From positions 3,579,623-3,643,622 of the forward strand of contig BCKH01000005.1 of NCBI GenBank assembly GCA_001600555.1: 64,000 nucleotides of DNA, read 5' to 3'. Source of the DNA: Albophoma yamanashiensis (lineage: Eukaryota > Ascomycota > Sordariomycetes > Hypocreales > Ophiocordycipitaceae). The notes beneath the pieces are model-generated. The model was not told where the DNA came from and made no database searches. It saw only the letters and a program-made list of their open reading frames with translations. The stretch's first letter is position 1. Each line of letters begins with the position of its first letter. Shown one piece after another: positions 11,733 through 23,251 of this stretch. A program made the position numbers and the translations under genes.

Positions 11733-13127
11733 ATGTCTCAATGGCGAGTCACAGCGGAACAGCCGCTCCGGGACGTCGATGGGCTTGACCATGAACGATG
11801 TGCTGCTCTACACAATCTCATCGTTGAGCGAGGATGGACGGCAAGCGGTCGCAGCCTGGGCGATTTGGACAGACGGACGTGGTGGGAGTGCCATGGCGGA
11901 GACTCAGAACTGTCACCACACGCAGCAAAATTGAGCTCTTCCGTGATTGCGTTCCTTAAAACGGCGTGGCATGGCTATGCTTCCACCGCACAGCCTACAC
12001 ACGCATTCTTCAGATACCTTGCCGGACTTTGCTCGCCCGATGATCTTTGGGAGAACGTTAATTATGGCGAAGGCGAAGACGACTCAAATAAAAGGCGCTT
12101 TGTGACTCTCTATATGGCCAATTGGGCGCTGGGCGCCAGCCATCCGCTCGGCCTCGTCTTCGACCAGCAGTCGTCCTCGGCAATGCAGCATATCTCCATC
12201 AACGACACGAGTGCCACGATGAATGGCCGACAGATCTGGCTACCCCTCGAGCTTATTCTCGAAGGCTTCCTTGACATGATAGACCAAGGCAAAGCGCTTG
12301 CGGTGGGCTTGTCCTACGATGGCGAGCAGGAGAGAATTGAGCCCTGGATTATGCCCTCCTTTACAACCTCTGACGTGGACGAGACTCTCGAAGCCTTTGA
12401 TCGGCTGAAACGTGTGGTTGAAACTCGTATGCCTGGGGCTGCTGGGAATGACACGCATTGCCTTGGTGATGCGATCGCGTCGTCGAGCACACCCTCCCCA
12501 AACAGCTTTGCAGGGCAGTTCTTGGCGCGGGCCCGGGAAATCCGCTTTTGCCTGGTTGCACCTGGTCTTCGCATAGCCCGCCAGCAGCCATTCTCCTCAT
12601 CCGAAATAGTACAAGGGAAACTAAGACCTATGCTATTGTTTGAGAGCAGCCAGGATGCTCATCAGGATACTGAACGGACGCCGTGGGGAGATCAGGTCCC
12701 TATATCACCATTCCCTCGACGTTTTCAGGCCATTACAAATTATCCTGCCGGCTTATATTTAACAGAGACGGACCCACATGGCGCACATCCATTTGAAGAC
12801 GGCTGCAAGCTTATTCTGCCTTATGCTATCGGAGGCAATGGCTGGGCTCGGACAAGCGACGGCGCATTATTTGGGGAGAATACGCGCGAGAAAGCCGCAG
12901 TCGCTAGTCCGGTGCCGCGCAGCACGGAACTCTACCAACAAGGGCTTAACCATTTTATCAAGACGCACGATGTGCAATTAAAGCATGTATTGTGGCACTG
13001 GGCAAAAATGGTAGAGGAAGGGAAGTGGGCTGTCGATGCGAATGGCGTGGCTGGGGATGTACAGAAATGGCGGGAGGCTGACACGGAATCTCATTGGCAA
13101 GACTATCAGTTACCGATGTCTTGGTAA
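11733..13127 (+). CDS. Uncharacterised 464-aa fungal protein
   Basis: I do not recognise the family. It is a single open frame of 464 codons starting at the first true ATG (11733, MSQWRVTAEQP); the frame is also open for 16 codons upstream but without an ATG. Composition is that of a real soluble globular protein: many Trp residues, no membrane segment, no signal peptide and no low complexity. Recognisable pieces such as FVTLYMANWALGASHPLGLV and CKLILPYAIGGNGWAR do not match any catalytic motif I know. There is no intron. It sits at the edge of the AT-rich block and its own composition is nearly normal, so it has not been badly mutated. Homologues might be lineage-restricted fungal proteins. 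Confidence 0.65.
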   Translation: MSQWRVTAEQPLRDVDGLDHERCAALHNLIVERGWTASGRSLGDLDRRTWWECHGGDSELSPHAAKLSSSVIAFLKTAWHGYASTAQPTHAFFRYLAGLCSPDDLWENVNYGEGEDDSNKRRFVTLYMANWALGASHPLGLVFDQQSSSAMQHISINDTSATMNGRQIWLPLELILEGFLDMIDQGKALAVGLSYDGEQERIEPWIMPSFTTSDVDETLEAFDRLKRVVETRMPGAAGNDTHCLGDAIASSSTPSPNSFAGQFLARAREIRFCLVAPGLRIARQQPFSSSEIVQGKLRPMLLFESSQDAHQDTERTPWGDQVPISPFPRRFQAITNYPAGLYLTETDPHGAHPFEDGCKLILPYAIGGNGWARTSDGALFGENTREKAAVASPVPRSTELYQQGLNHFIKTHDVQLKHVLWHWAKMVEEGKWAVDANGVAGDVQKWREADTESHWQDYQLPMSW

Positions 13128-15652
13128 AGAAAAAAATGCATACATTCAGGCGGCATTAAATATTTAAGCAATATCGAATGGAACGCATCTAACACGCCTT
13201 GTGTGCCCATTCACAACATCCAAAATACGAATCTATCTATTTCACCTACGTAGTTAAGAAACGAAATATAAGCCGTTACAGCTTATTATAACTGGCAAAT
13301 AAGATATTTCGAGCCTATTGGCGAGTAAAGATAACTACGTACCCTAAGTAAATATAGCGGAATGTAAGCGTTGAGTAAAGATATAGTACTATCGACTCCT
13401 AGATCCATATAATATATAAGTAGTAGCGATTTAATACTAGCGCTCGAGCTCGTAAAGTTAGTTATTTCGTGAATGCTAATAGTATAGAAGCACCGGTCGG
13501 GGATCGAGTCATAGTAGGGCAAGCCGAACTGGTGCGGCGGAGGCTCCTTCGGTGGCACCGGATCCAGCCGGATTGCGCGATAGATGGGAGCCCGAGCGAG
13601 CTGATGGTTACAACTCCCCAGAGCCTCACTGATAATAGATGGCAAGGCAGCTAGCAATTCAAAGCGCAGGCGACAGGTTGATCGTTTGTGGAGAGCCGGT
13701 GGCGGCGCCTTGTGAACTGGGGGAAGTGCACCGATTCGCGACTCCGTACCGTACAGATACGAACTACCGACCGCCGGACCCCCAGGATGAATGACTTGTG
13801 AGTGAGGTCTGTAGCAAAAATAAGTGAGAAGCAAGCCCCGGCCTTGTACTTCTTAGTGGCGATCGAGGCAAATGATACCAGACGATCAAAAGGTCGGGTT
13901 GACATGGCATCGTCCCAGAGCTTGGCCACACTTTCAAAATAACGGATCTGCTCTTTAACGTCTAACCTTGATAGTCAATTTTGGCCGCACTCATACTTAG
14001 TTCTAAATCTGCTTGAGCGCTATTCATTCTCCTCCTGGCTGTGGGGCCAGACTGAGCAACCCGAGAGCTCCTGGAGCCATGGGTGAGCAACCCATGAGTA
14101 GAGCCTGAGCCAGCATCTACAAAAGCGCCGATGCGACCAAGGAGCAAAAAGTCTGGATTCGTGAGGTATAACAGGGGCCTGTGCCGGCAAAGGCGGAAAC
14201 TGGGCATTCGGTAATATCGGTAACGCATTTATCTCTGGCGCATCCTCATATGCGAAATATGAGAAGCGAGATGACATACACAGAACAGGCTTTGTCGAGA
14301 GATGAACCTAAGACTCTAGAAAGCACGATGAGCTCAAGCGGGCCCCGGACGACTGCTGCCCACAGGAGTCCCAGCTCATTGACCATGGGATGAAGGCCTT
14401 TCCCTCTGGCGCTACGTGGATAGTCACCTGCAAAGCCTTTCGCGACTATGGCTGGTGCGACCAGCTTGAAGTTTCCAAGTAGTGGATTGCGCAAATGGTC
14501 ACTCGGGGCAAGACGGATGGCACTTTCACCATACGTATACAATCGCCACTCGGGTATTGCTCACATGCGTTGCTCTGTAGCCATGACAGATTACTTCTTC
14601 AACCATCATGACTATCATGAGTGTCCTTTTAAAGATTCCTGGAGATCAAGATGGAGAATTTTTCAAAGGCTGCCCATACCGAAACTAGTGGTATAGAGCC
14701 TGTTCACTTCTATTACGATGTCTTCTTCAAGAAGGCCTTGGGCAGCCTCCGAATTTAGCTGGATCGTCTTAGACAATTAGCTTCCTCTACCATTACTAGT
14801 AAAAGCTTTTAATACAATAAATCCCATCCGCCAACTTCTGCACAGCAGTATTCACAAGCTCCATGTAATATATATCAGTCCAAGAAAATCCGGCTCGGGG
14901 GAGGGCTGGGACACACTATGTTATGAAGGGGTTCCAAACTGCACCAAGACGCAGGAGAAATATTTCTTATACATTCATTATTCCAGCAGCATGAGAATTA
15001 TTAATTCACAAGCGTGCAAGGTATGTGGCCCACTCTTTCATTCTATTGGAGGTACTTCGTACATGTCCGTCAGCGTAGCGTCAATAAAAGGCCGCTACAT
15101 TTTGTTCGCAAAGGCTATAATAAGCGCGATTAAGCGATTTGGTTTTAATTGTGTCTTTTGGATTACTATTCAAGAATGCTTTATCAGTAGACTTATGTAC
15201 CGCGAACAACGTGTCGACTCATCGTTCAGGATATTTGTAAGTACCTACCCGTAAGTAGCTCGCTACTCGTACTTTACGAGTCCTTCTGCAGGAACAGTCG
15301 CCAATCTCCTTCCCTTACTAGCTTGGTGCGTATGTAAGGGTGGGTTCCCGGTACCCCGGTTGCTACCCTATCTTGGCTCGAGCCGTGGTGCACAGCCGCA
15401 ACATAAGTACTAATAATGAGCAGACACGGAACATAAAAGCTAGAAGAAGCCTAATAAGATATGCTGCCCAGTCCCCGCCTCCAGCGACCTTGCTCCAACA
15501 AGCTCTCTTTGCCTCTCTAACATCGCTATACAAAACCTCCTGCCACAACCAATTATAATACAGCAGCCATCAAGGCACGTCTTTAAAGGCATTTCAAGGG
15601 AAAAAAAGGGGGAGGGAGAGGGAAACAAAAAGAAAACCAAACACCAGGCAAC
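13128..15652. repeat. AT-rich, RIP-like decayed intergenic DNA
   Basis: About 2.5 kb without a credible gene. Parts are extremely rich in TpA and poor in CpA and TpG. A hand count of 13321-13440 gives 25 TpA against 1 CpA and 2 TpG. That is the footprint of repeat-induced point mutation, which acts on duplicated DNA, so a decayed transposable element is likely, but no reverse transcriptase or transposase motif can be read. The segment 13490-13620 is more GC-rich and interrupts the pattern. Confidence 0.55.
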
Positions 15653-16521
15653 ATGTTATCCAGTATTAAAGACGCTCTAATTGCGGCCTCGTACCCTTTG
15701 CTTGGCATCTCGACCGTCTTACGAAATACCGAATACTGGCCATTATTCTATAACTATCTATCGTCTTTATGTTGGGACGCTATATTCGTACATGGAATTC
15801 TATTTCGATACGCGCTCTTCCCGCAATTTACCTTTCTCGCCCACTACCTACACCACGGTAGCGCTGCCTGGGCCAACGCTATCGTGCTAACCTGGGCCGA
15901 AGGATTGGCGCTAGTGCAACTTGTAGGTGGCGGGTATAATATCGACGTATGTCGGTCCGAGGCCTTTGATGTAAGAGTGCTTACGCTTGATGGCTTTAAA
16001 TTGCTTGCTAATTAATATACCCGTTATAGGCAACACTAGTCAAATTACATCATAGAGACCTAGTTACCTCTCACCGCGAAGTAGATGAAAACGCGCCAGA
16101 TGCTGTGCAGGCCCTTGGGCAGGATACCAAGTCTATCCCTGCGCAGCCATGGCATCTCTTGCAACTATATAGGCCTCTCTGGTTTATAGGCAGAAAAAGT
16201 ATTCCTTTCCTTGGCTTCCAGATTGCGGTATATATTCCGCTTATCCTACTCCCGTACGTAGGCGGGCCGCTATTTATCTTGGTTGCCGGGCGCGCAATGA
16301 GCCGCTGGATGCATGGACGATGGCTCCAGCTTCGTGGCCTCTCTGGTTCTAATAAGCAGAAACAGCTCGATTCCCTTTGGTGGCAAGACGTGTGGTTCGG
16401 CAGTGTTGCCTTAAGTCTTGAGCTTGTGCCTGTCTTGTCGCATGCATTCTTGTTGACTAATAGCGTCGCTTCGGCATTGTGGGCGGCGGATATAGAAAGC
16501 ACTCGGCACCGAAACCTTTGA
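15653..16521 (+). CDS. RRT8/LDS-family (outer spore wall/lipid-droplet) membrane protein
   Basis: Predicted polytopic membrane protein of the fungal Rrt8/Lds1/Lds2 family. Yeast members sit on lipid droplets and affect the outer spore wall. Exons 15653-15970 and 16030-16521 (59-nt intron, GTAAGA to TATAG) give 269 aa, near the family norm. Several hydrophobic segments are present. The C-terminal half shows the family layout: a proline-rich aromatic stretch, then FIPLIL-type helix with LLPYVGGPLFILVAGR, a basic MSRWMHGRW stretch, a charged Lys/Gln loop, and a final helix ending LTNSVASALWAADIE. The gene lies in a RIP-like, AT-rich block and uses unusually TA-rich codons, so it may be a fast-evolving or mildly mutated copy, although the frame is intact. 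Confidence 0.68.
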
Positions 16522-17946
16522 TTGGAAATACCACGAAGTCCAGTGCGCCCTTCGTACGACTTAGGCCTCCCGGAAAGGCGTCAAAGAGCCACCTACCACT
16601 CACGCCAAAAGCTGCCATCTTAAGATGGCCTACGTGGGGCCATGTCTATGGATTTGAACGTGGATGAGTCTGTCGCGAGACGTGTTAATACTTCGTGGTA
16701 AAATTGGGACAAATTCGACGGGCACGAGCGGCAACGACAGCCGTCTGATGGGCGAGCCCACGGTCGCTGCCGTAAAGCTGCGAACGAGGAAATGCTCGTC
16801 ATCAAGCTTGCCATGTCTCCATCCTACATGGAAAGGGGGCTAGACACAGAGGGACGCGAGACATCCTTGATCATCCGTAGGCTCATGGAAGTACTAGGGG
16901 TTTTATTTGCTATCTAGGAGTCTATAAAATTTGCCGGGGCAACCTGCCTGACCCATGGTTGCGGGTCCAGATACGGGCTCCAAGGGGGCGGATTGAGGAT
17001 CAGGGACATAAAAAGGGAACTGTTTTCCGTATGATCAGACAGGGAGGACGGTCAACAACATTCACATAGGGCTACGTAGTTTAATAGAAGAATTCGTGGC
17101 CCCAACCTTCTGACGATGCAGATTGCTACGTCACTTGATGCGTCTTGTAACAAGATGAAGTAAGCTTGTTAGTGCCTTGTAGTAGGCACATATTATTTTA
17201 TTTAGTTTTATCTATGGTTAGATGCTTCCTTATATTTTCTGGGCCCTACTGTCTTTGTGTCGTCCAGAGTAACGGTCTTTGCGTTCGGTTCGTAGTGTAG
17301 TCTTTTGCCCTTAACAAAATCCGGACCAATAAGCCTCTAACCGAGCCCGAGATAAGGGAACTAGTTAAAAAGGCACACTAAGTATTTAGGCACGAGGCAT
17401 AGGTATATGTCTATCCTCCTCCCCCCGACCGTTAGCCTCTCGTAATACCGCGGCTTCCCAAGCGACGACGCCCTACAATACCCTAGATTCCAGCGCTATT
17501 ACTATTACCCCGGGCGCCGCATAGCAACCCCCTAGCCGCTTAGTAAATCAACGGCCGTTATAGGGAATCGTAGGATCCGCGATTAATAAATCCGTCCGGC
17601 GTGCGCTTAGACTTTCTCGCTACGCTGCTGCCCCGCCTGCACCCGGCTAAAGGGGTGGCTAAAGGGGTGGCGGGTCCTTGCCCAATTGCGTCGCCAGGGA
17701 TACAGATGTGGAATAGGTTATGAACTTGTGAAGACATGAGATAATCAGGTAACGATGGGAGATGGGTGCTGGCACCCGCACGCGTACCAGTCTATTGTAT
17801 AAAAGACGTCGACGATTCCCATGGTACGCACATCCTAGACATCAGACGCCTCTTCCCTAGCCTTATCCGCCCGCTTTGCTTACTTATACTAGCCTATACA
17901 CTTCACTTAGCCTTATCCTAAAGCCAAGCTCTCGCTAGTAGCTAAA
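16522..17946. repeat. RIP-like intergenic DNA upstream of the HsbA gene
   Basis: No supported gene. Much of 17150-17620 has abundant TA and very few CA/TG dinucleotides but still plenty of CG, a pattern that fits RIP rather than general AT bias. Short direct repeat AAAGGGGTGGC occurs twice near 17650-17671. The last 150 bases before 17947 are pyrimidine-rich with a TATA-like TGTATAAAAG at about 17795-17804, a plausible core promoter for the HsbA gene. Confidence 0.5.
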
Positions 17947-18489
17947 ATGCTCGTTACAACTATCTTCTCCGTCGTCGCCCTCATGGCCACGGCCACGGCC
18001 CTCCCCAACGGCAACACTATCTTGGACGCTATAAGCACTATGCGGTCCGACGCAACCCGGCTCCAAAAGACCATCGAGGGGTGGACCGGCGACGAGGCTG
18101 GCTTTCCGAATATTAACGCCCAGGCGATCAGTCTCCTCGGGGCTATCAAGACCGGCTATGAGGCGGCTAGCAAGAGCGGCTCGATGGGTTGCCGTGAGGC
18201 CAATGGTATCGGTAACGCTACGTCAGACCTCGAGCACGGCGTAAACTCGATGCTCACGCATCTTTACGGAATGAAGCCGAAGTGCGACAATCTTAAAGCT
18301 ACCGCCCATATTGACGCTACATATATGGTCCTCGTTAGCCTCCAGGAGCAGCTGAAGGCTACGGCTGACTTCACTGACAAGCTCCTCAAGAAGGTGAATT
18401 GTGACGTGGAACGAGTCGCTATCACGCAGCATATGACCGAGATCAGCAGCACCTATCGCTGGGCCATTAAAGGGTATGAGAGAAAATAA
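17947..18489 (+). CDS. Secreted HsbA-like hydrophobic-surface-binding / cell-wall protein
   Basis: Small secreted protein of the HsbA family (galactomannoprotein type, PF12296 by recognition). Aspergillus HsbA adsorbs to hydrophobic surfaces and recruits lytic enzymes; insect- and plant-associated fungi carry many copies. The 180-aa intronless frame starts with a clear signal peptide (hydrophobic residues 2-17, likely cleavage after ATATA). The mature part is helical with the usual features: a LQKTIEGW-like segment near residue 40, GLLGAIKTGYE-like helix, and a regular HLYGMKPK/LKATADFTDKLLKK helix pair. Cysteines appear at about 81, 119 and 158. A TATA-like box lies about 145 bases upstream. 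Flanked by decayed DNA, so likely an accessory gene. Confidence 0.8.
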   Translation: MLVTTIFSVVALMATATALPNGNTILDAISTMRSDATRLQKTIEGWTGDEAGFPNINAQAISLLGAIKTGYEAASKSGSMGCREANGIGNATSDLEHGVNSMLTHLYGMKPKCDNLKATAHIDATYMVLVSLQEQLKATADFTDKLLKKVNCDVERVAITQHMTEISSTYRWAIKGYERK

Positions 18490-19744
18490 GACCGGTGAAG
18501 GCGGGCTTATGTTACAAATCACAGGCGGTTATAGGACAAGCGGCCTATTATAGGGCAGACGGCAGGAATAGGTAACACACGGGACAAGGAATCCAGGCCA
18601 GGAGTTACACGTAACAAGGCAGTTGCAGGACGGCTCAGTGCGTACGAAATTAAGGCCACAAATTTTTGTATTAAACTGCGTAGCCCTCCGTGTGTGTCTT
18701 GTTGACCGTCCGTTAAGAAGCTTTGCACTTCATCAATGATTGAATCAAAGACTCAGAGATTGAATTAGATTGATCACTGGAGATCTGGCTATCTACTCTT
18801 GGGTAAGGACCGTAATATATGTATCTCCCAGTTCTCCATGGATGTCCTGGATCGCCATGGCTCACTTGGATTGCAGCTGCGATCCCAGTCATCCAGTGCC
18901 TCACGTTCCTAATTGGTCCGAGTCCTACTTTTAGTAATGCGCATTAAAGCTGTCGTTCCGACTTTCGTTCCGCCAGGCTGTGTAACCCGTGGCTGTCCCT
19001 TACATTGCTAGACATCATCCTTGTCTCGTGCATGGCCTACATGTATGGGTGGGCCTTATTGTTGGTTGTAACACTGGCTCACCCAGATCGCGCGACCACA
19101 GCTACATTGCTCACCCGGCTTACCCAAGGTCGCGCGACTGGCTGGAGGGGCGGAGCTACTCGCGCACTGGCCATAGAGTCCCAATTGTTGGCCCGACATC
19201 ATCGTTAGGTCGCGGCGGGGTGTGTGATGATTTAGAGCGAGGTGAGGTGCCTTGGAGATCCGGTCCGTGGGGGTCAGGCGGAGTGTCGGCCCGGCACTTG
19301 GGTGGATCCCCCGGAAGCCGACCCGATTGCACCGCGGAGGCGACCCGGCGCCGGCGCTCCGAAGCGACCCCTTTGAGCCACCGGGCGGTGAGACGTGGTC
19401 GGTCGGCACTGACCCCAACTCTGCGGCGCGGATCTGCGGTGGGTTATTGTTACACTCGCCATCCATTGCCGGATAGACTTTCGTGTCGGCGTCGGCATCT
19501 TCCGCCAAGAGGCAAGGTAGCATCGTCACTCGCAGTGTTGATCTCTCTCCCCCACCGCCCGATCGCGTCGCGCACCCCCAACCCAGCGTATAAGTACGGA
19601 CTGCATGGCATGCGCATGCGCATAGGCTAGAGAGCTGCCTGCCTCACGGCCAGGGCCAGTCGAGATACCAGGCTCCGAGATCAGCACTCGCTTTTCACCT
19701 CCCATTGATCGCACGACGCGCACTGCTTCCCCGGAGACGCGTCA
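18490..19744. other. Intergenic, no supported gene
   Basis: About 1.25 kb. The 18989-19630 plus frame is open but has no family resemblance and overlaps open minus frames, so it is not accepted. Composition rises from AT-rich to GC-rich across 19000-19700. TATA-like TATAAGTA at 19589-19596 may serve the downstream glucosidase gene. Confidence 0.55.
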
Positions 19745-22378
19745 ATGCAGTTGAGTCTACTCTGCCTCGCGCTGCCCCTCGGGGCCGCCGCCCTGGCCGT
19801 CTCGCCCCCGGTGTACCCGAGCCGTGAGCCCTCCCCACCACGGCCGATGCCACCGACGCGTCCCTCGCTGACACTCCTCCAGCTCCGGGCAAGGGCGCGG
19901 GCCGGTGGGCCGGCGCCTACGCCAGCGCGCGGGACCTGGTGCGGCAGATGACGCTCGAGGAGAAGGTCAACCTCACGCGCGGCTTCAAGCGCGACGACAA
20001 CGTCTGCGCCGGCAACACGGGCTCGGTGCCGCGCCTGGGTTGGCCGGGCATGTGCCTCCACGACGCCGGCAACGGCGTCCGCGCCACCGACATGGTCAGC
20101 TCGTACCCCTCGGGGCTGCACGTCGGCGCCAGCTGGGATAGGAGCCTGACGTACCGCCGGGGCGTATACATGGGCAAGGAGTTCAAGGCCAAGGGCGGTG
20201 AGTTGCGCGCTCGGGGCGGGCGGGAGAGATGGCACGCGCTGACTATGAACGACGGCCGGGCAGTCAACGTTGCCCTCGGCCCCAACGCCGGGCCCCTGGG
20301 CCGCACGCCTCTCGGCGGCAGGAACTGGGAGGGCTTCTCGGTCGACCCGTACCTCTCGGGCCAGCTGAACGCGGAGACCATCACGGGCTATCAAGACGCA
20401 GGCATCATCGCCAACCTCAAGGTACGTAGACGCCCCCGACGCCCCCGTCGCGGCTAGAGAAGAAAGAGACGGCGACGACGACGCTGATACGGCGCTCCGC
20501 AAGCACTTCATCGGCAACGAGCAGGAGACGTACCGCCGCCCCCACTTCGGCGTCGAGGCCGCGTCGTCCAACATCGACGACCGGACCCTCCACGAGCTCT
20601 ACCTCTGGCCCTTCATGGACGGGGTGCGCGCGGGAGCCGCGTCGGTCATGTGCGCGTACAACCGCGTCAACAACACGTACGGCTGCGAGAACAGCAAGCT
20701 CATGAACGGCGTGCTCAAGGGCGAGCTCGGCTTCGACGGCTTCGTCATGCTCGACTGGAACGCCCAGCACGGCCTGGCCAGCGCCGCCGCGGGGCTCGAC
20801 ATGGTGATGCCGCTGGGCGGCTCGTGGGGCGACAACCTGACGCACGCGGTGCGCAACGGCTCCGTGAGCGAGGCGAGGGTCACGGACATGGCCACGAGGT
20901 AACTCTCCTATCCCCCGTGAACAGATCAGCGCCGCCGCTGACGTCGAGGCGGGCAAGGATCCTCGCCGCGTGGTACCTCGTCGGCCAGGACGGCCCCGAC
21001 TTCCCGCCGCCGGGCGTCGGGATGAAGAACCTCACGCAGCCGCACGAGGCCGTCGACGCGCGCGCGCCCGGGTCCAGGCCCGTGCTGCTCGAGGGCGCCG
21101 TCGCGGGCCACGTGCTCGTCAAGAACGCGCGCGCGGCGCTGCCCTTCGCGGTACCGCCCGCCATGCTCTCCGTCTTCGGGTACGACGCGTCCGTGCCGGC
21201 GGCCAAGAACGCCGACGCGCTCTTCCAGCTCGGCTACACGTCGTCGCGCGAGATGGGCCAGGCGGTGCTCGGCACGCCGCGGCAGTTTGACCAGGCGGCG
21301 CGCGGCGGCACCATCGTCGTGGGCGGGCGCGCGGGCGCAAACGCGCCGCCGTACATCAGCGATGTAAGTGGTTGGTGGTGGTGATGATGATGTCGCGAGC
21401 ACGTCGACGCAGCGAAGGTAGTTCATGTTTTCTGACAGGCGCCAGCCCCTGAGCGCCATCCAGCAGCGCGCCGCCGTCGACGGCACCTGGGTCAACTGGG
21501 ACCTCGCGTCGGCCGACCCGGACGTCAACGGCGCCTCGTCGGCCTGTCTCGTCTTCATCAACGCCATGGCCACCGAGGGCTGGGACCGGGCGGGCCTGCG
21601 CGACGACGCCAGCGACGCCCTGGTCCTCAACGTCGCCGCCAAGTGCGCCAACACCGTCGTCGTCGTCCACGCCGCGGGCGTCCGCCTCGTCGACGGCTGG
21701 ATCGACCACCCCAACGTCACCGCCGCCGTGCTCGCCCACCTGCCGGGGCAGGACAGCGGCGCCGCCCTCGTGCGGCTGCTGTACGGCGAGGCCAACTTCT
21801 CGGGCCGGCTGCCGTACACGCTGGCGCGCAACGAGAGCGACTACCCCGTGTACGCGCCCTGCGGCCGCGGCCCGGCCAACGCGACGAGCCCGCAGTGCGA
21901 CTTCGCCGAGGGCGTCTACCTCGACTACCGCGCCTTCGACGCCCGCAACCTGACGCCGCGCTACGAGTTCGGCTTCGGCCTGAGCTACACGACCTTCGAC
22001 TACGCGGGCCTCGCCCTGGAGCCCGCCGCCGGCCTCCGCGCGTCCGCCAGCGACGGCGCCCCCGCCGACGACCTCTGGGCCACGCTCGCCCGCGTCGAGG
22101 CCACCGTCACCAACTCGGGCGGCGTCGCCGGCGAGGAGGTCGCCCAGCTGTACCTCGGCATACCGGACAGCCCGCCCAGGCAGCTGCGCGGGTTCGACAA
22201 GGTGGCCCTGCGGCCGGGTGAGTCCGCGACGGTGCGCTTCGAGCTGACGAGGCGGGACCTGAGCGTGTGGGACGTCGTGAGCCAGCGATGGGTGCTGCAG
22301 CAGGGGACGTACCCCGTGTACGTGGGAGCGAGCAGTCGTGACATCAGGCTGACGGGGACGTTGGTGGTTGGAAAGTGA
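19745..22378 (+). CDS. Secreted GH3 beta-glucosidase
   Basis: Extracellular family GH3 enzyme that removes terminal beta-linked glucose (cellobiose and similar). Six exons fit: 19745-19823, 19883-20197, 20264-20421, 20504-20898, 20958-21363, 21446-22378, giving 761 aa. Signal peptide at residues 1-19. The N-terminal barrel has MTLEEKVNLTRG, GMCLHDAGNGVR and KHFIGNEQET. The catalytic aspartate is D268 in GFDGFVMLDWNAQHG, where most relatives have SDW, so the preceding serine is a leucine here. The C-terminal half has the second domain and a fibronectin-III-like tail (AQLYLGIP, LRGFDKVALRPGES). Third codon positions are almost all G or C, far more than the neighbouring genes. Introns 3 and 4 end in AAG, less usual than YAG, and exon 6 uses the second of two AG sites, so these junctions are tentative. 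Confidence 0.85.
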
Positions 22379-22776
22379 GCACCGGATGGAGGCAGCAGAG
22401 ATGGGGGCGGTAGCGTCGCGTTTGCTTTACAAGAATAGATATAGATACAAGGCTCTGACTGAACGCGGCACATGGTCCCTGATGATCCGTGGCGTGTCTT
22501 GGGCTTCAAGTTGCCCTTTTGTACAGTCAGCAATTGTACATGCCGTCTCTGCGCTGACTGGCAGACGAAGGCGTCGAGTATGTCCCGAGCCCGTCCTCTT
22601 GCTTTGCTCTCCAATGTCGTTTTGCCAGGCGGTTGAGGAGGCATCGACGCGTCAAGGTTCCGGAGTCAGGGGCATCGGATTTTACAGTCGTCAAAAACTG
22701 TCCAGATTCCGGATCGGTCCGACATCCACCGCATGTTCCTCCCGGCCGTCGATAGACCTCATCCTCTTTCCGGGCA
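22379..22776. other. Convergent 3' region
   Basis: Between the ends of the glucosidase (+) and the small mitochondrial gene (-). No gene seen; it carries both 3' ends. Confidence 0.55.
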
Positions 22777-23251
22777 TCATGACCCCTTGCCCTTGTCGTC
22801 TTTCGTCTGCGTCTTGCCGTACGCCGCAACCTTGGCCTCGAGGTCCGCAATCGTCGCTGCCGCACACGTCAGCCTACCATCCCAAGAGTTCACCCTCTCA
22901 CCACCCGTGGGGTCAAGGCCGCGTACCGTCCGTCTCGGCGCGCACCTCGTCCGCCTCGAGCTTCACCCACCCCCAGTAAACGACCTGGTAGGTGAACACG
23001 GCGAGCACGAGCACCTTGGCAATCGGCCGCGTGAACGTCTTGTAGAACTGTGACTGCAGGCGCAAGGGTCAGCGGCTGTCCAGTCTCGTCTCGTCTCGCC
23101 CCTCGTCCCGCTGCCGGTTCTCCGCAGGACCTACCGTTGCGCTCGGCTGCTTGGATGTCGCGTAGCGCCTTGCCATGGGCGCGCTCTGCAAGGGCCGCGG
23201 CGCGGCGCGCAGGCTGGACCGCGCGAGCGGAAGCATAGCCCTCAGTGCCAT
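22777..23251 (-). CDS. Small mitochondrial inner-membrane-type protein, function unknown
   Basis: Assembled from three exons, 23251-23135, 23053-22927 and 22856-22777 (107 aa). The N-terminus is a classical mitochondrial targeting sequence: Arg/Ala/Ser/Leu-rich, no acidic residues for 39 codons, with a likely processing site near MARRYATSK. Exon 2 carries FYKTFTRPIAK followed by one membrane segment (VLVLAVFTYQVVYWGWV). The tail is a short charged helix (EADEVRAETD, then ATIADLEAKVAAYGK) that could form a coiled coil. The layout fits a small inner-membrane assembly or subunit protein; INA17-like ATP-synthase assembly factors have a similar plan, but I cannot claim that identity. All introns are GT/AG and the frame is kept throughout. 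Confidence 0.7.

Noticed and set aside
13286..13834. 182-codon minus-strand frame in the RIP-like block
   Set aside because: Lies partly in strongly TpA-biased DNA, no recognisable domain, most likely a chance or decayed frame.
18989..19630. 213-codon plus-strand frame upstream of the glucosidase
   Set aside because: No family resemblance, Arg/Pro-rich, start codon doubtful and overlapped by open minus-strand frames.
20926..21831. Long minus-strand and alternate plus frames within the GH3 gene
   Set aside because: High GC suppresses stops in all frames; the GH3 reading has family motifs and splice signals, the others do not.
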